Source: Dreissena polymorpha
Taxonomy: Eukaryota; Mollusca; Bivalvia; Myida; Dreissenidae
DNA length: 64,000 bases
Assembly (NCBI RefSeq): GCF_020536995.1
Contig: NC_068355.1
Span: 123,416,037-123,480,036, forward strand
Direction: 5' to 3'
Shown: in pieces, positions 1-12,900 of the stretch
Position numbering within the stretch: the stretch's first letter is position 1
Layout of the letters: each line of letters starts with the position of its first letter
The notes under the pieces: model-generated
What the model saw: the letters and a program-made list of their open reading frames with translations, nothing else
Database searches by the model: none
What the model was told of the DNA's origin: nothing
Position numbers and translations under genes: made by a program

Positions 1-490
1 CAGAAATTAGAATTGACTTGAATGTGATCAATGTACATAAGGTATCCTCTGTATGTACTCAAAGTAAGCAACAAGATAAAGTATAAGCATTTGAACAAAA
101 GAAAGTTATTTGAAATGGTTTGCTTGAATTTTGCCACAATTCCCATAATTAAACTTTGATATTGTCACTATATAGTTTAAAATATATTTTGATTAACCCT
201 GTTTTATTGTTGTTGATGACACACAGTTTAACTGCAATTAGTAATTAAGTTTAATTAAATAGATATGTGTGTGCAACTAACATGAATACATGTATTTTAT
301 ATAATAATGCTGTTCATCGATTTGAAACTGAAATTTTAGAGTTCAAATTTGCTATCTTTCTTTCTTTGAGACCCATAAAGTCCCATAAAAAATGTGTATG
401 ATACACCATACACATAAAAAGGCAAGTAAATATTTAAACTAGGGTCCAAATAAAGCAAACCATTACTTTTGGGAATAGTTTTCATACCAT
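1..490. other. AT-rich stretch, nothing recognised
   Basis: No convincing exon, hairpin or tandem repeat seen. Confidence 0.5.
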
Positions 491-494
491 AAGA

Positions 495-1135
495 AAGAGG
501 GCCATGATAGAACTAAAGCACTCACCTGAGCTCCAGGTACAACAATTGTTGAAGTATGTACCTGATGACAAAGTTTTTGACCCCACTTCAGCCAGATTCA
601 TTGATAATGTCCAGATGAACAATTGTATTATGTTTTAAAAAGATTTAGTTACAAATGTGGCTTCTAGAGCAGTAAAAATGTTTTTCCTAAGATTTTACTT
701 GGTGACCTATTTTTGGATAAATGATCCAGATATAGTATTTAAATGGTTTATAGAGGAATTTCAATGTGTGCTTTTTAACAATCTAACTGTTGATCTACTT
801 TTTTAACACAAATGACCCAGGATCAAATTTTGCCTAGATATTGTCAAAATTAACATTTTAAGCAATTTCAATCAATATTGAAATGTGGATTCTAGAGAGG
901 TGACAAGGTTTTGACCCTGTAACCTAGATTTGTGATGCAAATTTGAATTTTGCCCAGATATTGTTAACAACAGCATTCTGACCAATTTCCATTAGGATTG
1001 AATGAAAAAAGTGGTCCTTAGATTAGTTGCAAGCTAAAAATTGACACCGCATGACTCTCGACACATGACAAACAACAACAAACACTAGAATTAGACAGAC
1101 CACATAGGCTCAGCTTCATTCTCAAGTAAACTAAA
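495..1135. repeat. Decayed tandem-core element
   Basis: Two to three weak copies of a unit containing 'gacc...agatattgtcaaa...aatgtggattctagagaggtgac', flanked by CACCTGAGCTCC-like and GGCTCAGCTTC-like ends. Looks like an old member of the hairpin-plus-tandem class. Confidence 0.4.
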
Positions 1136-1152
1136 AAATTCAGAGATTAAGG

Positions 1153-1340
1153 CTAGTATTCCATCTGTCCGTATCCGCATCCGCATATCCGCATCCGCAA
1201 AAAAATAGAACAAGTTGAAATGCACTGCGCTTATTCCATTCATCCGCATCCGCATATCCGCACGCGCAAAAGGCATCCGCAAAATAACGCTCAAGTGGGC
1301 ATTCTAATGTGGATGCGGACAAGATACGGACGGCATTTAG
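1153..1340. repeat. Small foldback (MITE-like) with CCGCATCCGCATAT arrays
   Basis: The left end CTGTCCGTATCCGCATCC is inverted at the right end (GGATGCGGACAAGATACGG). Internal CCGCATCCGCATATCCGCA motif twice. Confidence 0.6.
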
Positions 1341-1464
1341 CACGATGAGGTGAGCTGTCATCTCAAACATCAACCGAAAAACTAATCAAATTCGTTAAAA
1401 ATTACCCAGAATTATACAACCAAAGCAGTTCTGCATATTGGGACTCTGATTTCACTTCAAATGT

Positions 1465-3215
1465 TCGAACATGGGCCTTGCCGGGTCAAAAACTAGGTCA
1501 CGGGGTCACTTAGTGCGTTTTAAACATTCAGCATGTTGTCCGCTCTTTAATTCAAGTAGTTTTCATCCGATCTTCACCAAACTTTGTCAGAAGTTGTATC
1601 TAGATGATGTCTAGGCCAAGTTCGAACATGGGGCCTTGCCGGGTCAAAAACTAGGTCACAGGGTCACTTAGTGCGTTTTAAACATTCAGCATGTTTTCCG
1701 CTCTCTAATTCAAGTAGTTTTCATCCGATCTTCACCAAACTTGGTCAGAAGTTGTATCTACATGATGTCTAGGCCAAGTTCGAACATGGGCCTTGCTGGG
1801 TCAAAAACTAGGTCACGGGGTCACTTAGTGCGTTTTAAACATTCAGCATGATGTCCGCTCTCTAATTCAAGTAGTTTTCATCCGATCTTCACCAAACTTG
1901 GTCAGAAGTTGTATCTAGATAATCTTAAGGCCATGTTTGAACATGGGCCTTGCCGGGTCAAAAACTAGGTCACGGGGTCACTTAGTGCGTTTTTTAACAT
2001 TCAGCATGGTGTCCTCTCTCTTATTCAAGTAGTTTTCATCCGATCTTCACCAAACTTGGTCAGAAGTTGTATCTAGATGATCTTAAGGCCAAGTTTGAAC
2101 ATGGGCCTTGCTGGGTCAAAAACTAGGTCACGGGGTAACTTAGTGCATTTTTTAACATTCAGCATGGTGTCCGCTCTTTTATCCAAGTAGTTTTCATCCG
2201 ATCTTCACCAAACTTGGTAAGAAGTTTTATCTAGATGATCTGAAGGCTAAGATCCAACATGGGCCATGCCAGATCAAAAACTAGGTCACAGGGTCACTTA
2301 ATACGTTTTACACATTGAGCATGGTGTCCGCTCTCTATTTCAAGTAGTTTAAATCCGATCTCCACCACACTTGGTCAGAAGTTGTAACTGGATGATGTGT
2401 AGGTCAAGTTCGAACATGGGCCTTGCTGGGTCAAAAACTAGGTCACAGGGTCACTTAGTGTGTTTTATACCTCACCATGTTGTCCGCTCTCTAATTCAAG
2501 TAGTTTTTATCCAATCTTCACCAAAATTGGTCAGAAGTTGTATCTTGATAATGTCTAGGATAAGTTTTAATATTGGTCATGCCAGGTCAAAAACAAGGTT
2601 ACGGGGTCACTTAGTGCGTTTTAAACATTACAATGTTGTCCGCTCTCTAATTCAAGTAGTTTTCATCCAATCTTCACCAAACTTGGTCAGAAGTTGTATC
2701 TAGATGGTGTCTGGGTCAAGTTTGAATATGGGTCATGCTGGGTCAAAAACTAGGTCACGAGGTATCTTAGTGTGTCTTAAACCTCACCATGTTGTCCGCT
2801 CTCTTATTCAAGTAGTTTTCATCCAATCCTCACCAAACTTGGTCACAAGTTTTATCTAAATGACTTCTAGGACAAATTTGAACATGGGCCATTCCGGGCC
2901 TAAAACTCGGTCACGGGGTCACTTTGTGTGTTTTATAACATTTAGCATGGTGTCCGCTCTCTAATCAAGTAGTTTACATCTGATCTTCACCAAACTTTGT
3001 CAAAAGTTTTATTGAGATGATGTTAAGGCCAAGTTAGAACATTGGCTTTTCTGGGTCAAAAACTAGGTCACGGGGTCACTTGCGTTTTATAAATTGAGCA
3101 TGGTGTCCGCTGTTTTTTGTGAAGACGACATGCAAAATATTATGTGTCAATGCGGCATGTGGGAGTATTCGCGTGTGGGAGTATTCGTCACGTCTGTGAC
3201 AAAGCTCTAGTTTCA
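1465..3215 (+). repeat. Tandem array, about 157-bp unit, 11 copies, with a 3' hairpin end
   Basis: AAAAACTAGGTCACGGGGTC recurs near 1486, 1643, 1801, 1959, 2116, 2274, 2431, 2588, 2743, 2901 and 3057. It ends with a hairpin (GTCACGTCTGTGAC) and AAAGCTCTAGTTT. No 5' terminal hairpin was found, so it may be cut at its start. Confidence 0.9.
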
Positions 3216-3395
3216 GATTGTGAAAGCCTAGTTTCATATTCAAGATGAATATGTATTCTTTTTAAAAGTTGAATAAAAAAGATATATTATGCAATTTGTG
3301 CAAAAATTCCATTTGCCCAGAATCAGGCACGCTCCGACAACAGGGTTTGTCAAAGCAAAGTACTTCACGAAAAACATCCCACATTTTCATTTTTA

Positions 3396-3682
3396 GCGAG
3401 GCTGTTTTCAGAGAAAACCCGAGGTATTGTCATAGTCTGCTCGTCGTTCGCCGTCCGCCGGAGTTGTGCTAAAACAATTACATTGGCTCTAAAATCTAAG
3501 TGCTTCCACCTACAACTTTGAAAATTCATATGTAGATGCACCTTGATGAGTTCTACACGCCACACCCATTTTGGGTCACTAGTTCAAAGGTCAAGGTCAC
3601 TGTGACCTCTAAAAAAAATTACAAAAATCTAACAAAGCTTTTGCAGCCGAGCATGGCACCTGATATGCGTCGCTCTTGTTAT
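3396..3682 (+). repeat. Short hairpin-end element, family S copy 1
   Basis: Begins GCGAGGCTGTTTTCAGAG and ends CGTCGCTCTTGTT with a CGAGC(A)TGGCACC hairpin. One core unit, containing a perfect IR3 AGGTCA palindrome at 3594-3608. Related to 18163-18509. Confidence 0.7.
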
Positions 3683-3689
3683 TAGAGCC

Positions 3690-4880
3690 CCAATTACATG
3701 CTTCAGACACACATAGCATACAGGAAATAATCAACAAAAGGCGAAGGTATGTTGGCTTTTAATAAAAAAAAGAGATGTGAATCAAAATTATGTTAATTAT
3801 CTTTATTGCACATTTTCTCTGCAGCTTATTTTTATTTCATTATCAACTGATAAGAATTACACACAATACTCTAGATGGGTGAAGAAAATAAAATATACGA
3901 TTAACTTCAGCGCACATTATCATTCGGGAAAAATAATAAATGTATAACACCAAAACGTTCATGAATATGAAAATCCCGCTTTAAAAAATGTCCGACGAAA
4001 TCAACCGTGAAATTTACATACAACATAAGGATGATATTGAAACGCAACCGCATGCATTCCCTGGTCCAAAAATAAACTATCTATAAATAGAACTGGTACG
4101 ACAGGTTTTGCCAGGTACACTCGCATAACACAGTGTTTCACTGAACCGTGAACCGTGGCAGTGAGCTATTTTAAGCAATCTTTATTAGAACTGGTATTTC
4201 GATTGGGATTGGGTTTGGTGTTTTGTGTTGAAACATTGGAATTGTCGCGTTCTGTCAACATAAATTAATTAACAGGTACATTTGCAAGGTAGCATTGTGT
4301 TTACGTTTTATATACTTATATGCTTTTTAAATTATTTTTTCTTAACTGGAATTAACGAAAATCAGACGTTGAACGATGTAGGGTGTATATGTGTGCACTT
4401 TATTTAAGTCGCTTACAAGTTGCGTGCATTCGACACGCTTTTCATCAAACAGTTTCATTATTAACAGATAACTGTGAATTGTATATATTTTAATGAAATG
4501 ACATTCTTTTCATATTTTATCGTTTTGTTGTGTTTACATTCCAAAATTATTATGCCCATTATAGCAACACCCCACCCTATTTAAATAAAATTCATTTTAG
4601 AGCACATTAACTCAAATTTCATGGTTTATTGCTTTCAATTTTCTAAAAGATGTCTTATCCATTTTCCAGTATACTTTTACTGTTCAATTAAAAATAATAT
4701 AGACTTTGTATTTCTTGATGTTAAAACGATTATTTATTACTATTACCTTAAAAAAATCTTTTAACTATCTGCCATCGTATCTCCCAGACTAGTCACACAA
4801 CTTCACAAAGGAAGCTCCTGACCTATTAATACTTCTTGAAAGGGAATAAACTCAAAAAATGAATATAATTTGAGCAATGT
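3690..4880. other. Gene-free AT-rich stretch
   Basis: No exon or repeat recognised. Confidence 0.5.
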
Positions 4881-4884
4881 GATT

Positions 4885-5065
4885 TAACTCTTTCAGTGCT
4901 GAACCGAATTTTAAAGGCCTTTGCAAACAGTTTGGATCCTGAAAACTGTTTGCTTTTCTGATAGTATTTTTGAAAAAAAAAAAATAAAAGAAAATGCTCA
5001 TTTTAGAACTTCAGCAGACAACATTTTAGCAGACGACAAATTTCCTAGCATGCAAAGGGTTTATA
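4885..5065. repeat. Palindrome-core interspersed repeat, family G (shortened copy)
   Basis: Begins TTCAGTGCTGAACCGAAT and ends CATGCAAAGGGTTTA, like 8940-9148 and 61434-61641, but lacks the central GAGACGCC palindrome. Confidence 0.7.
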
Positions 5066-5069
5066 ACAA

Positions 5070-6060
5070 AATGTACACATAAATTCACTAGTTCTCACTG
5101 AAACCTTCTATTACAGATTTCCACAAATTCATAAAAAATTATCTACCCAATGTTCAGCTGAATGCTTTATACTACAGTCTTTACTTGGCACGTGGTTACA
5201 CTCTTTGTAACCACAATTTTGTCAAGAAAAGACAGCAGTATAAGGAATTTACTATATACTCATTAAAAAATGTATCAGCAATTTCAATTATCATAGAAAG
5301 GCATATAAGACACATTAAAGCATGGCTTATAGCAAAATGATGATTCATTAATATATATCCTACACAGGTTCATCAAAATATAAGGTATTTCACAAAAGGA
5401 CTGAAAAACACTTATTTTAAAATTTCATATACAGGAATTAAATAGTTTCTTAAATTAAGATACAGTTTTGATGTCCTCTAATTATTACACAGCAGAAATA
5501 CGAACTATCAGGTTATAAACACAATAATAAATTAAAAAGATCAAGATGATTCCTTGATACACGTCTGCAGCAGAATCTTGATTTCTAGAGAACTTCTTTC
5601 ACATTTTGAATTTCATCAGGCTTGTACATGAGCAAAAGTGTAAATTACCTTGAAATAGTATTTCTTTTTTAAAGATTTAAACATATAAAAATATCTCAGA
5701 AGGCAAAAAATAAGAGATTTGGAAAACGTAACCAGTTACATCCTCCTGCTTCTCTGTTATACAAATTACTACTTTATTGTTAGTATTGGTTGTTGTCCCA
5801 GACAATGAAAGTTCCAATGTCCTACAATAAATCCAAAAATAAGATAAGAGGTTGTCATTGTCTATTGGTTATTGTGTATGTCTAGCGAATAGAAGTTCAG
5901 GGACTCAATCTCACTTTGGGAGCGTTCTTTAGATCTCCTCCAATGAAACCAAGAACTGGTTCTACCCATACAATCAATTCGAGACTGTTTTTAAAGGCCT
6001 GAGGCTTTTGATGCAATCAAGCTTGGATACACAGATTTAGTTTAAATCCTTACTTTTTCT
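5070..6060. other. Region upstream of the receptor gene, nothing recognised
   Basis: AT-rich. The 5' UTR exon and promoter of the receptor should lie here or further left, but I could not place them. Confidence 0.4.
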
Positions 6061-6065
6061 ACAGG

Positions 6066-6901
6066 ATGAAGATTGTGTACCTGCTGGTGCTGATAAGCCT
6101 TGGTGGCTTCTGTAGCGCCCAGGAGGACTGCCCAGTGGATACTTGTCCATCGGACGATGATGCGGCAATCCTGCTTGCCTCCAGCACCGTTGTAAATCAG
6201 CATTACTACATCGGTGGCATGTTTGCTGTTCATAGAGCAGGGCCCACTCCCTATAGTTGTGGAGATTTTAGCATTACGGATTTCGTTAACATGGAAGCTT
6301 TTTTCTGGGCTATCAAAAAATACCAACAGGTTAGCGGTAAACCACTAGCCATCGGAGGATTTGTAATGGATTCATGTGGTCGATCTGAGCGCACTTTGGA
6401 AAACGTCTACAGTTTTGAGACCTGTAGGACGTATTACACCAATATCAGCCCCCGCAACACTGTAGCCTTTGTTGGCCCAGCCTCCAGTAGTATGGCACTG
6501 CCAGCAGCTAAATTGCTGACGGATTTAAAGCGAACTCAGGTTCTGTCGTCTGCAACCTCACCAGAGCTGAGTCATGATGACTACAGCTACCTACTCCGCA
6601 CAATCCCCTCTGACTCAGTCGAGACAATGGTAATGGCTCAGCTGCTCAAAGATGGTGGCATTAAATATGTTCAGGTGTTGTACGATAATACAGCATATGG
6701 AATCGGACTGAAGAACGCTTTTATGGAAAATATAAAGAAATTAGATATCTGCGCCACTCAGTCGGCTGTCATTCAGTCAGATAATGTGGTCAACTTCTTA
6801 AAATCCAGCATGCAGACTAGAATTGTTGTTGTTTTGTCCGGTGGTACCGGTTCAAGATCCGTGCTTGAACAGGCAAACAGCGACAGCAATATAAAGAACA
6901 G
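6066..6901 (+). CDS. Receptor exon 1 (signal peptide and lobe 1 of the ligand-binding domain)
   Basis: Coding residues 1-278. The exon itself begins at 6065, directly after a polypyrimidine acceptor (ttttctacag), so the ATG lies one base into a spliced exon and the 5' UTR must have at least one upstream exon that I could not find. The donor is CAG|gtatgc and leaves phase 2. It holds the putative amino-acid contacts Ser141 region, Thr164, Asp183 and Tyr211. Confidence 0.95.
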
Positions 6902-9900
6902 GTATGCTTTCATTAATGTTTCATATTTGTACACCTCTTGGATCTTGTGTAAACATCAGAATGATCAATAGCGCGCAAGTTATAGAAATGTTATAAAGAT
7001 TTTGTGTAATATGTTACAAGATAGATTGTACATCTTCATGAAAACATACTAGCTCTTTTATTACAGGATTGTCCTGATTTTTACAATTAAAAGAAAATAC
7101 CGGTACTTTATAAAATCTACTGTGGACTTTACTGTTGTTGTTTTCAGCTTTGTTTTCATGGGAACATCTGCATGGGGCAGGCAGCTTTCAGTGATCCAAG
7201 GTTTGGCAGCAGAAAAGTCAATTACCATAACTCTGAGGACAGGTAATTTTACTTATTATGCCCCCCTTCGAAGAAGAGGGGGTATATTGTTTTGCTCATG
7301 TCGGTCCGTCCGTCCGTTTGTCCGTATGTCTGTCCACCAGATGGATTCCGGATGGTAGCTCAAGAACGCTTAGGCCTAAGATCATGAATCTTCATAGGTA
7401 CATTGATCATGACTCGCAGATGACCCCTATTGATTTTGAGGTCACTAGGTCAAAGGTCAAGGTCACGGTGACTCGAAATAGTAAAATGGTTTCCGGATGA
7501 TAACTCAAGAACGCTTATGCCTAGGATCATGAAACTTTATAGGTAGATTGATCATGACTCGCAGATGAATCTTATAGTTTTTCAGGTCACTAGGTCAAAG
7601 GTCAAGGTCATGGTGACCCAAAATAGTAAAATGGTTTCCGGATGATAACTCAAGAATGCTTATGCCTTGGATCATGAAACTTCATAGGTAGATTGATAAT
7701 AACTGGCAGATGACCCCTATTGATTTTCAGATCACTAGGTCAAAGGTCAAGGTCACAGTGACCCGAAATAGTAAAATGGTTTCCGGATGATAACTCAAGA
7801 TTGCTTAGGCCTAGGATCATGAAACTTGATAGGTAGATTGATCAGGACTCGCAGATGACCCCTATTGATTTTGAGGTCACTAGGTCAAAGGTCAAGGTCA
7901 CAGTGACCCGAAATAGTAAAATGGTTTCCGGATGATAACTCAAGAAAGCTTAGGCCTAGGATCATGAAACTTGATAGGTAGACTGATCATGACTCGCAGA
8001 TGACCCCTATTGATTTTCAGGTCACTAGGTCAAAGGTCAAGGTCACGGTGACCCGAAATAGTAAAATGGTGTCCGGATGATAACTCAAGAATGCTTATGG
8101 CTAGGATCATGAAACTTCATAGGTACATTGATCATGACTGGCAGATGACCCCTATTGATTTTCAGGTCACTAGGTCAAAGGTCAAGGTCACAGTGACAAA
8201 AAACATATTCACACAATGGCTCTCACTACAACAGAGAGCCCATATGGGGGGCATGCATGTTTTACAAACAGCCCTTGTTTGTAAGATGTTTAAAAAATAA
8301 AGTTGAGACCTAGATTTATGAAATCATAATTAAGTTATATGAGACTTCTTTCTAAAAAAAAAAAAAAAAAAAAACAAAAAAAATTTTTTTTTTTTTTTTT
8401 GGAAGTTGGGCTTTTTTTGGGAAATTTTGGGCAGATTTTTGGGAAAAAACGTGTTTTTTTGCGATTGGGAAGCAGCCGAAAATCGGCTGTAAATTTGAGC
8501 AAAAAAAATCACTGTTGACGCATTATGTGCAAAGGTAAAGGTCTGACATTGATGTCAACGGTCAAATACTTTATTGTCAAAATTGTGAATTTTAAAATAC
8601 CTTTGAATAAATGTTCACAGTTCACCTGTATGAGACATAGTCATGCCTATGAACCATGTGGCTACTTTAAATGTCGAGGTCAAAACAATGAAGTTAAAGT
8701 TTTATCATTGTATTCTGTTCAAGGTGCTTGTCTCAGATTGTTCTTAAACAATGCATGATTATGAATGTTACAATGTAAACATCTGTTGGCGTTAAATATT
8801 GCAGCAATTATCAGTCATCGGAATGTAAAGTTTTTGTTCTTTTTTAATGAGATAAATTGTACAACAACATTGCAGAATGTGGATGCATGTTAATGTTATT
8901 AATTCAGCATTAACTCTGGCAGCTCCAGCTAGGATTTATTAATTCTTTCAGTGCTGGAACAGAATTTTGAAGGCCTTTGCAAACAGTTTGGATCCAGATG
9001 AGACGCCACAGAATGTAGCGTCTCATCAGGATCCAAACTGTTTGCTATTCTAATAGTATTCTTTAAAAAAATCGAAGAAAATGCTAATAATAGAAATTCA
9101 GCAGACAACATTTTAGCAGACGACAAATTTCCCAGCATGCAAAGGGTTAAGGGACAGGTGCTAATGTGTCAAAAGGGCACTTTGCTAAGTTTAGCGCGTG
9201 CAGTCATATTATCCCTGTTGCATGTTTTCAACCCTTTACCCCTTAGATATGTCACACATTTCTAGTCCCTTTAGAAAGTTGTATTTAAAGACCTTTCGTA
9301 CTTAATTCAAGTTTTAAAGACTTCATTTCCAATTCATAGATACTGATGAGCAACATACATCATAAAACCTGAACAGACTGCGAGTTACACATAGCACATA
9401 GCCATTTTCACTTTGCATCTGAGTGGAAATGGGTTAATATTGCATGTGTTTCATTAGCGTGTACATGTTTTTCATATAACATGTATTAATATTTAAACAT
9501 TATTTCTACCATAAAAACAAATTAGTTGCACTGTGAAAATTTCGTTAATTTATTAAAACTTCAAAGAAAATTGTCTGTATAGTAATGTGATCAGATCAAA
9601 AAAGGCATGGCAAGGGTACGAGTGTGTAGGGTGGGATGGCAAGGGTACGAGTGTGTAGGGTGGGATGGCAAGGGTACGAGTGTGTAGGGTGGGATGGCAA
9701 AGGTACGAGTGTGTAGGGTGGGATCTTGGGATAGCAGGGTGCTGCCCCCTGTCTGTAAGTGTTCATGCCAAGCTGGATCAATGCGCTTGTCAGGTGCAAA
9801 GATTGTCATACCTCCGAGTGAATACATGTATGTGGGAAACCATTGAAAATTGTGTGTATTGGAACATAACAATAAAATAAAGCATTATGTACTGGTAAGC

Positions 9901-12900
9901 CACAAATAACGCTATACCTGTATATTTATCATTAAACATTATTAGCTCATCTATTTTTTGAAAAAAAAATATGAGCTATTATCATCACCTTGGCGTCGGC
10001 ATCAGCGTCGGCGTCGGCATCCATTTAAGTTTTGCATTTAGGTCCATTTTTCTCATAAAGTATCAATTCTTTTGCATTCAAACTTGGTACACTTACATAC
10101 TATCATGAGGGGACTGGGCAGGCAAAGTTAGATAACTCTGGCATGCATTTTGACAGAATTATGTGCCCTTTTTATACTTAGAAAATTGAAATTTTTTGTT
10201 AAGTTTTGTGTTTAGGTCCATTTTATTTCTTAAGTATCAAAGCTATTGCTTTCATACTTGCAACACTTACTTGCTATCTTAAGGGGACTGTGCAGGCAAA
10301 GTTATGTAACTCTGACTGGCATTTTGACAGAATTATGTGCCCTTTTCATACTTAGAAAATTGAAAATTTTGTTAAGTTTTGTGTTTAGGTCCACTTTACC
10401 CCTAAAGTATCATAGATATTGCTTTCATACCTGGAACACTCGCAAACTATCATAAGGGGACAGTAAAGGACAAGTTGCATAACTCTGGTTGTCATTTTTA
10501 CGGAATTATGGCCCTTTTAGGACTTAGTAACTTTGAATATATGGTTAAATTTTGTGTTTAGATCCACTTTAGTTCTAAAGTATAAAGGCTATTGCTTTCA
10601 AACTTCAAATACTTTCATGCTATCATGAGGGTACTGTACCTGGCAAGTTGAATTTTACCTTGACCTTTGAATGACCTTGACTCTCAAGGTCAAATTATTA
10701 AATTTTGCTAAAATTGCTATAACTTTTTTATGATTAGATTTGATTGATACTTTGACAAAACAACTCTTACCTGACAAAACCACAATAGTCTTCACCCAAA
10801 CCATCCCCCACGCCCCCCCCCCCCCCAATTTTTTTATTTATTTTTTCTTAAAGATCATCTAATAAATGACCACCACATCCTAACACTATACCCCCCCCCC
10901 CAAAAAAAGTTTTTTTTAAACATGGTATAAAAACACAAATATTTTTTGTATTATTTTATTTTTGAAATACCGTCCAACCATCCCACCCAAGAATCCCCCC
11001 CCCCCCCCAAAAAAAAAAATATTTTTTTTTCGTTTTTTTTGCTTTTAGGAAGATAATGTAATAAATGACCACACCCCCACACTATAAACCCCCCCTCCAC
11101 TCCACCCCTCCCTCCTTTGTGATTGAAATTGAGATAGGTCCCTTCACCTATAAAATGAAAAATAGATGAGCGGTCTGCACCCGCAAGGCGGTGCTCTTGT
11201 TTTTATATGTTTTGGAATTCTTTTTCTGATGTTTTTCAAAAGATTATTATCTGTCACCTTCTATAAATCTTTTAAACGTATCTTACAACGAAGTATTAGC
11301 TCTGTTTTGGTGTTTATGTTTTAATTTGTTGTTTGTACCATACCAGTAAGTATGAGTTTGAATTTAAAAAAATGTTTTCCAGATGGCACTGGTATGGACA
11401 GTGATGTAGCAGAATTCTGGCAAGAATTTTATAAATTGAAGCCAGGAAGTCAAACCCAAATCACGGCACGCAAGAACCCTTGGTTTGACAAGTTTTGGGA
11501 GCAAATGTTTGGCTGTCGCCTGGATACCAGTAGTTGTAACGTGATAAATCAGAATCTTCGGGACAAAATCGAGAATGTTGACAATTTCGTTCCGTTCACA
11601 TTGATGGCTGTTAAAGCTATTATCACTGGAACACAGAAGGCTGCTGAGGAGTACTGTAAAACCCAGTACCTATGCTCTGATTTGCTTAACATTGATCGAG
11701 GTCTCAAGCTGAACAACTGTGAGTAATATTTGTCTGTTAATTGAAAGTTTAATAGGACTTGTTTGTGTGTTTTTGAATCAAAACAGCCAACAAATGATTT
11801 TCCAGATTATCCTGCTCATTATAAGGGCTATATCTTTACTTACATGAATTAAGCCCAGTTTTCCAAGCTGTGCCTCATAGTATATCTTATCATTGAGCTT
11901 AAAAGAAACACCTGCATATAGTTGCCAGTTTGAAGTGCCGTACTTCCTTACTTCCTTCCTTCCATCACACTTTTGTTACAGTTTCTCATAGCTCCTTCAA
12001 TATTTTACCGATCTCTTATGTATTTGGCATGTAGGTACCTTGCTTGGACCTCTACCATTTGATGAGGTTTGAGGTCACTGGGGTCATGGTCAAGGTCACC
12101 AAGTCTTATAATAGATTTTTCTGTCACAATTTTGTTACAGTTTCTCATAGCACCTTCAATATTTTTCTGATCTCTTATATATTTGGCATTTAGGTACCTT
12201 CCATGGACCTCTACCTTTTGATGGGGTTTGAGGTCACTGGGGTCAAGGTCACTGAGGCTTATAATAGATTTTTCCGTCACAATTTTGTTACAGTTTCTCA
12301 TAGCGCCTTCAATATTTTACCGTTCTCTTACATATTTGGCATGTAGGTACCTTTCATGGACCTCTACCTTTTGATAAGGTTTGTGGTCACTGGGTCAAGG
12401 TCACCGAGGCTAATAATATATTTTTCCGTCACAGTTTTGTTACAGTTTCTCATAGCGCCTTCAATATTTTACCGTTCTATTACATATTTGGCATGTAGGT
12501 ACCTTCCATGGACCTCTACCTTTTGATGAGGTTTTAGGTCAATTGGGTCAAGGTCACAGAGGCTAATAATAGATTTTTCCGTCACAATTTTGTTACAGTT
12601 TCTCATAGCCCCTTCAATACTTTACCGATCTCTTACATATTTGGCATGTAGGTACCTTGAATGGACCTCTACCTTTTGATGAGGTTTGAGGTCAAGGTCA
12701 CTGAGGCTAATAATAGATTTTTTTTAGGTGGTTATTAACACATAGATTGACAAAGCGCATCATCGGGGAGCATCCATCAGTTTCACTGATATTCTTGTTT
12801 CTGTTTGTTTCAGACACACGCAACATTACCGACTCTTCTGGCAACCGCTACTTTCAAGCTAGCGGGGACGCAGATCATCGTTTTGAGAATTACCAGATAC

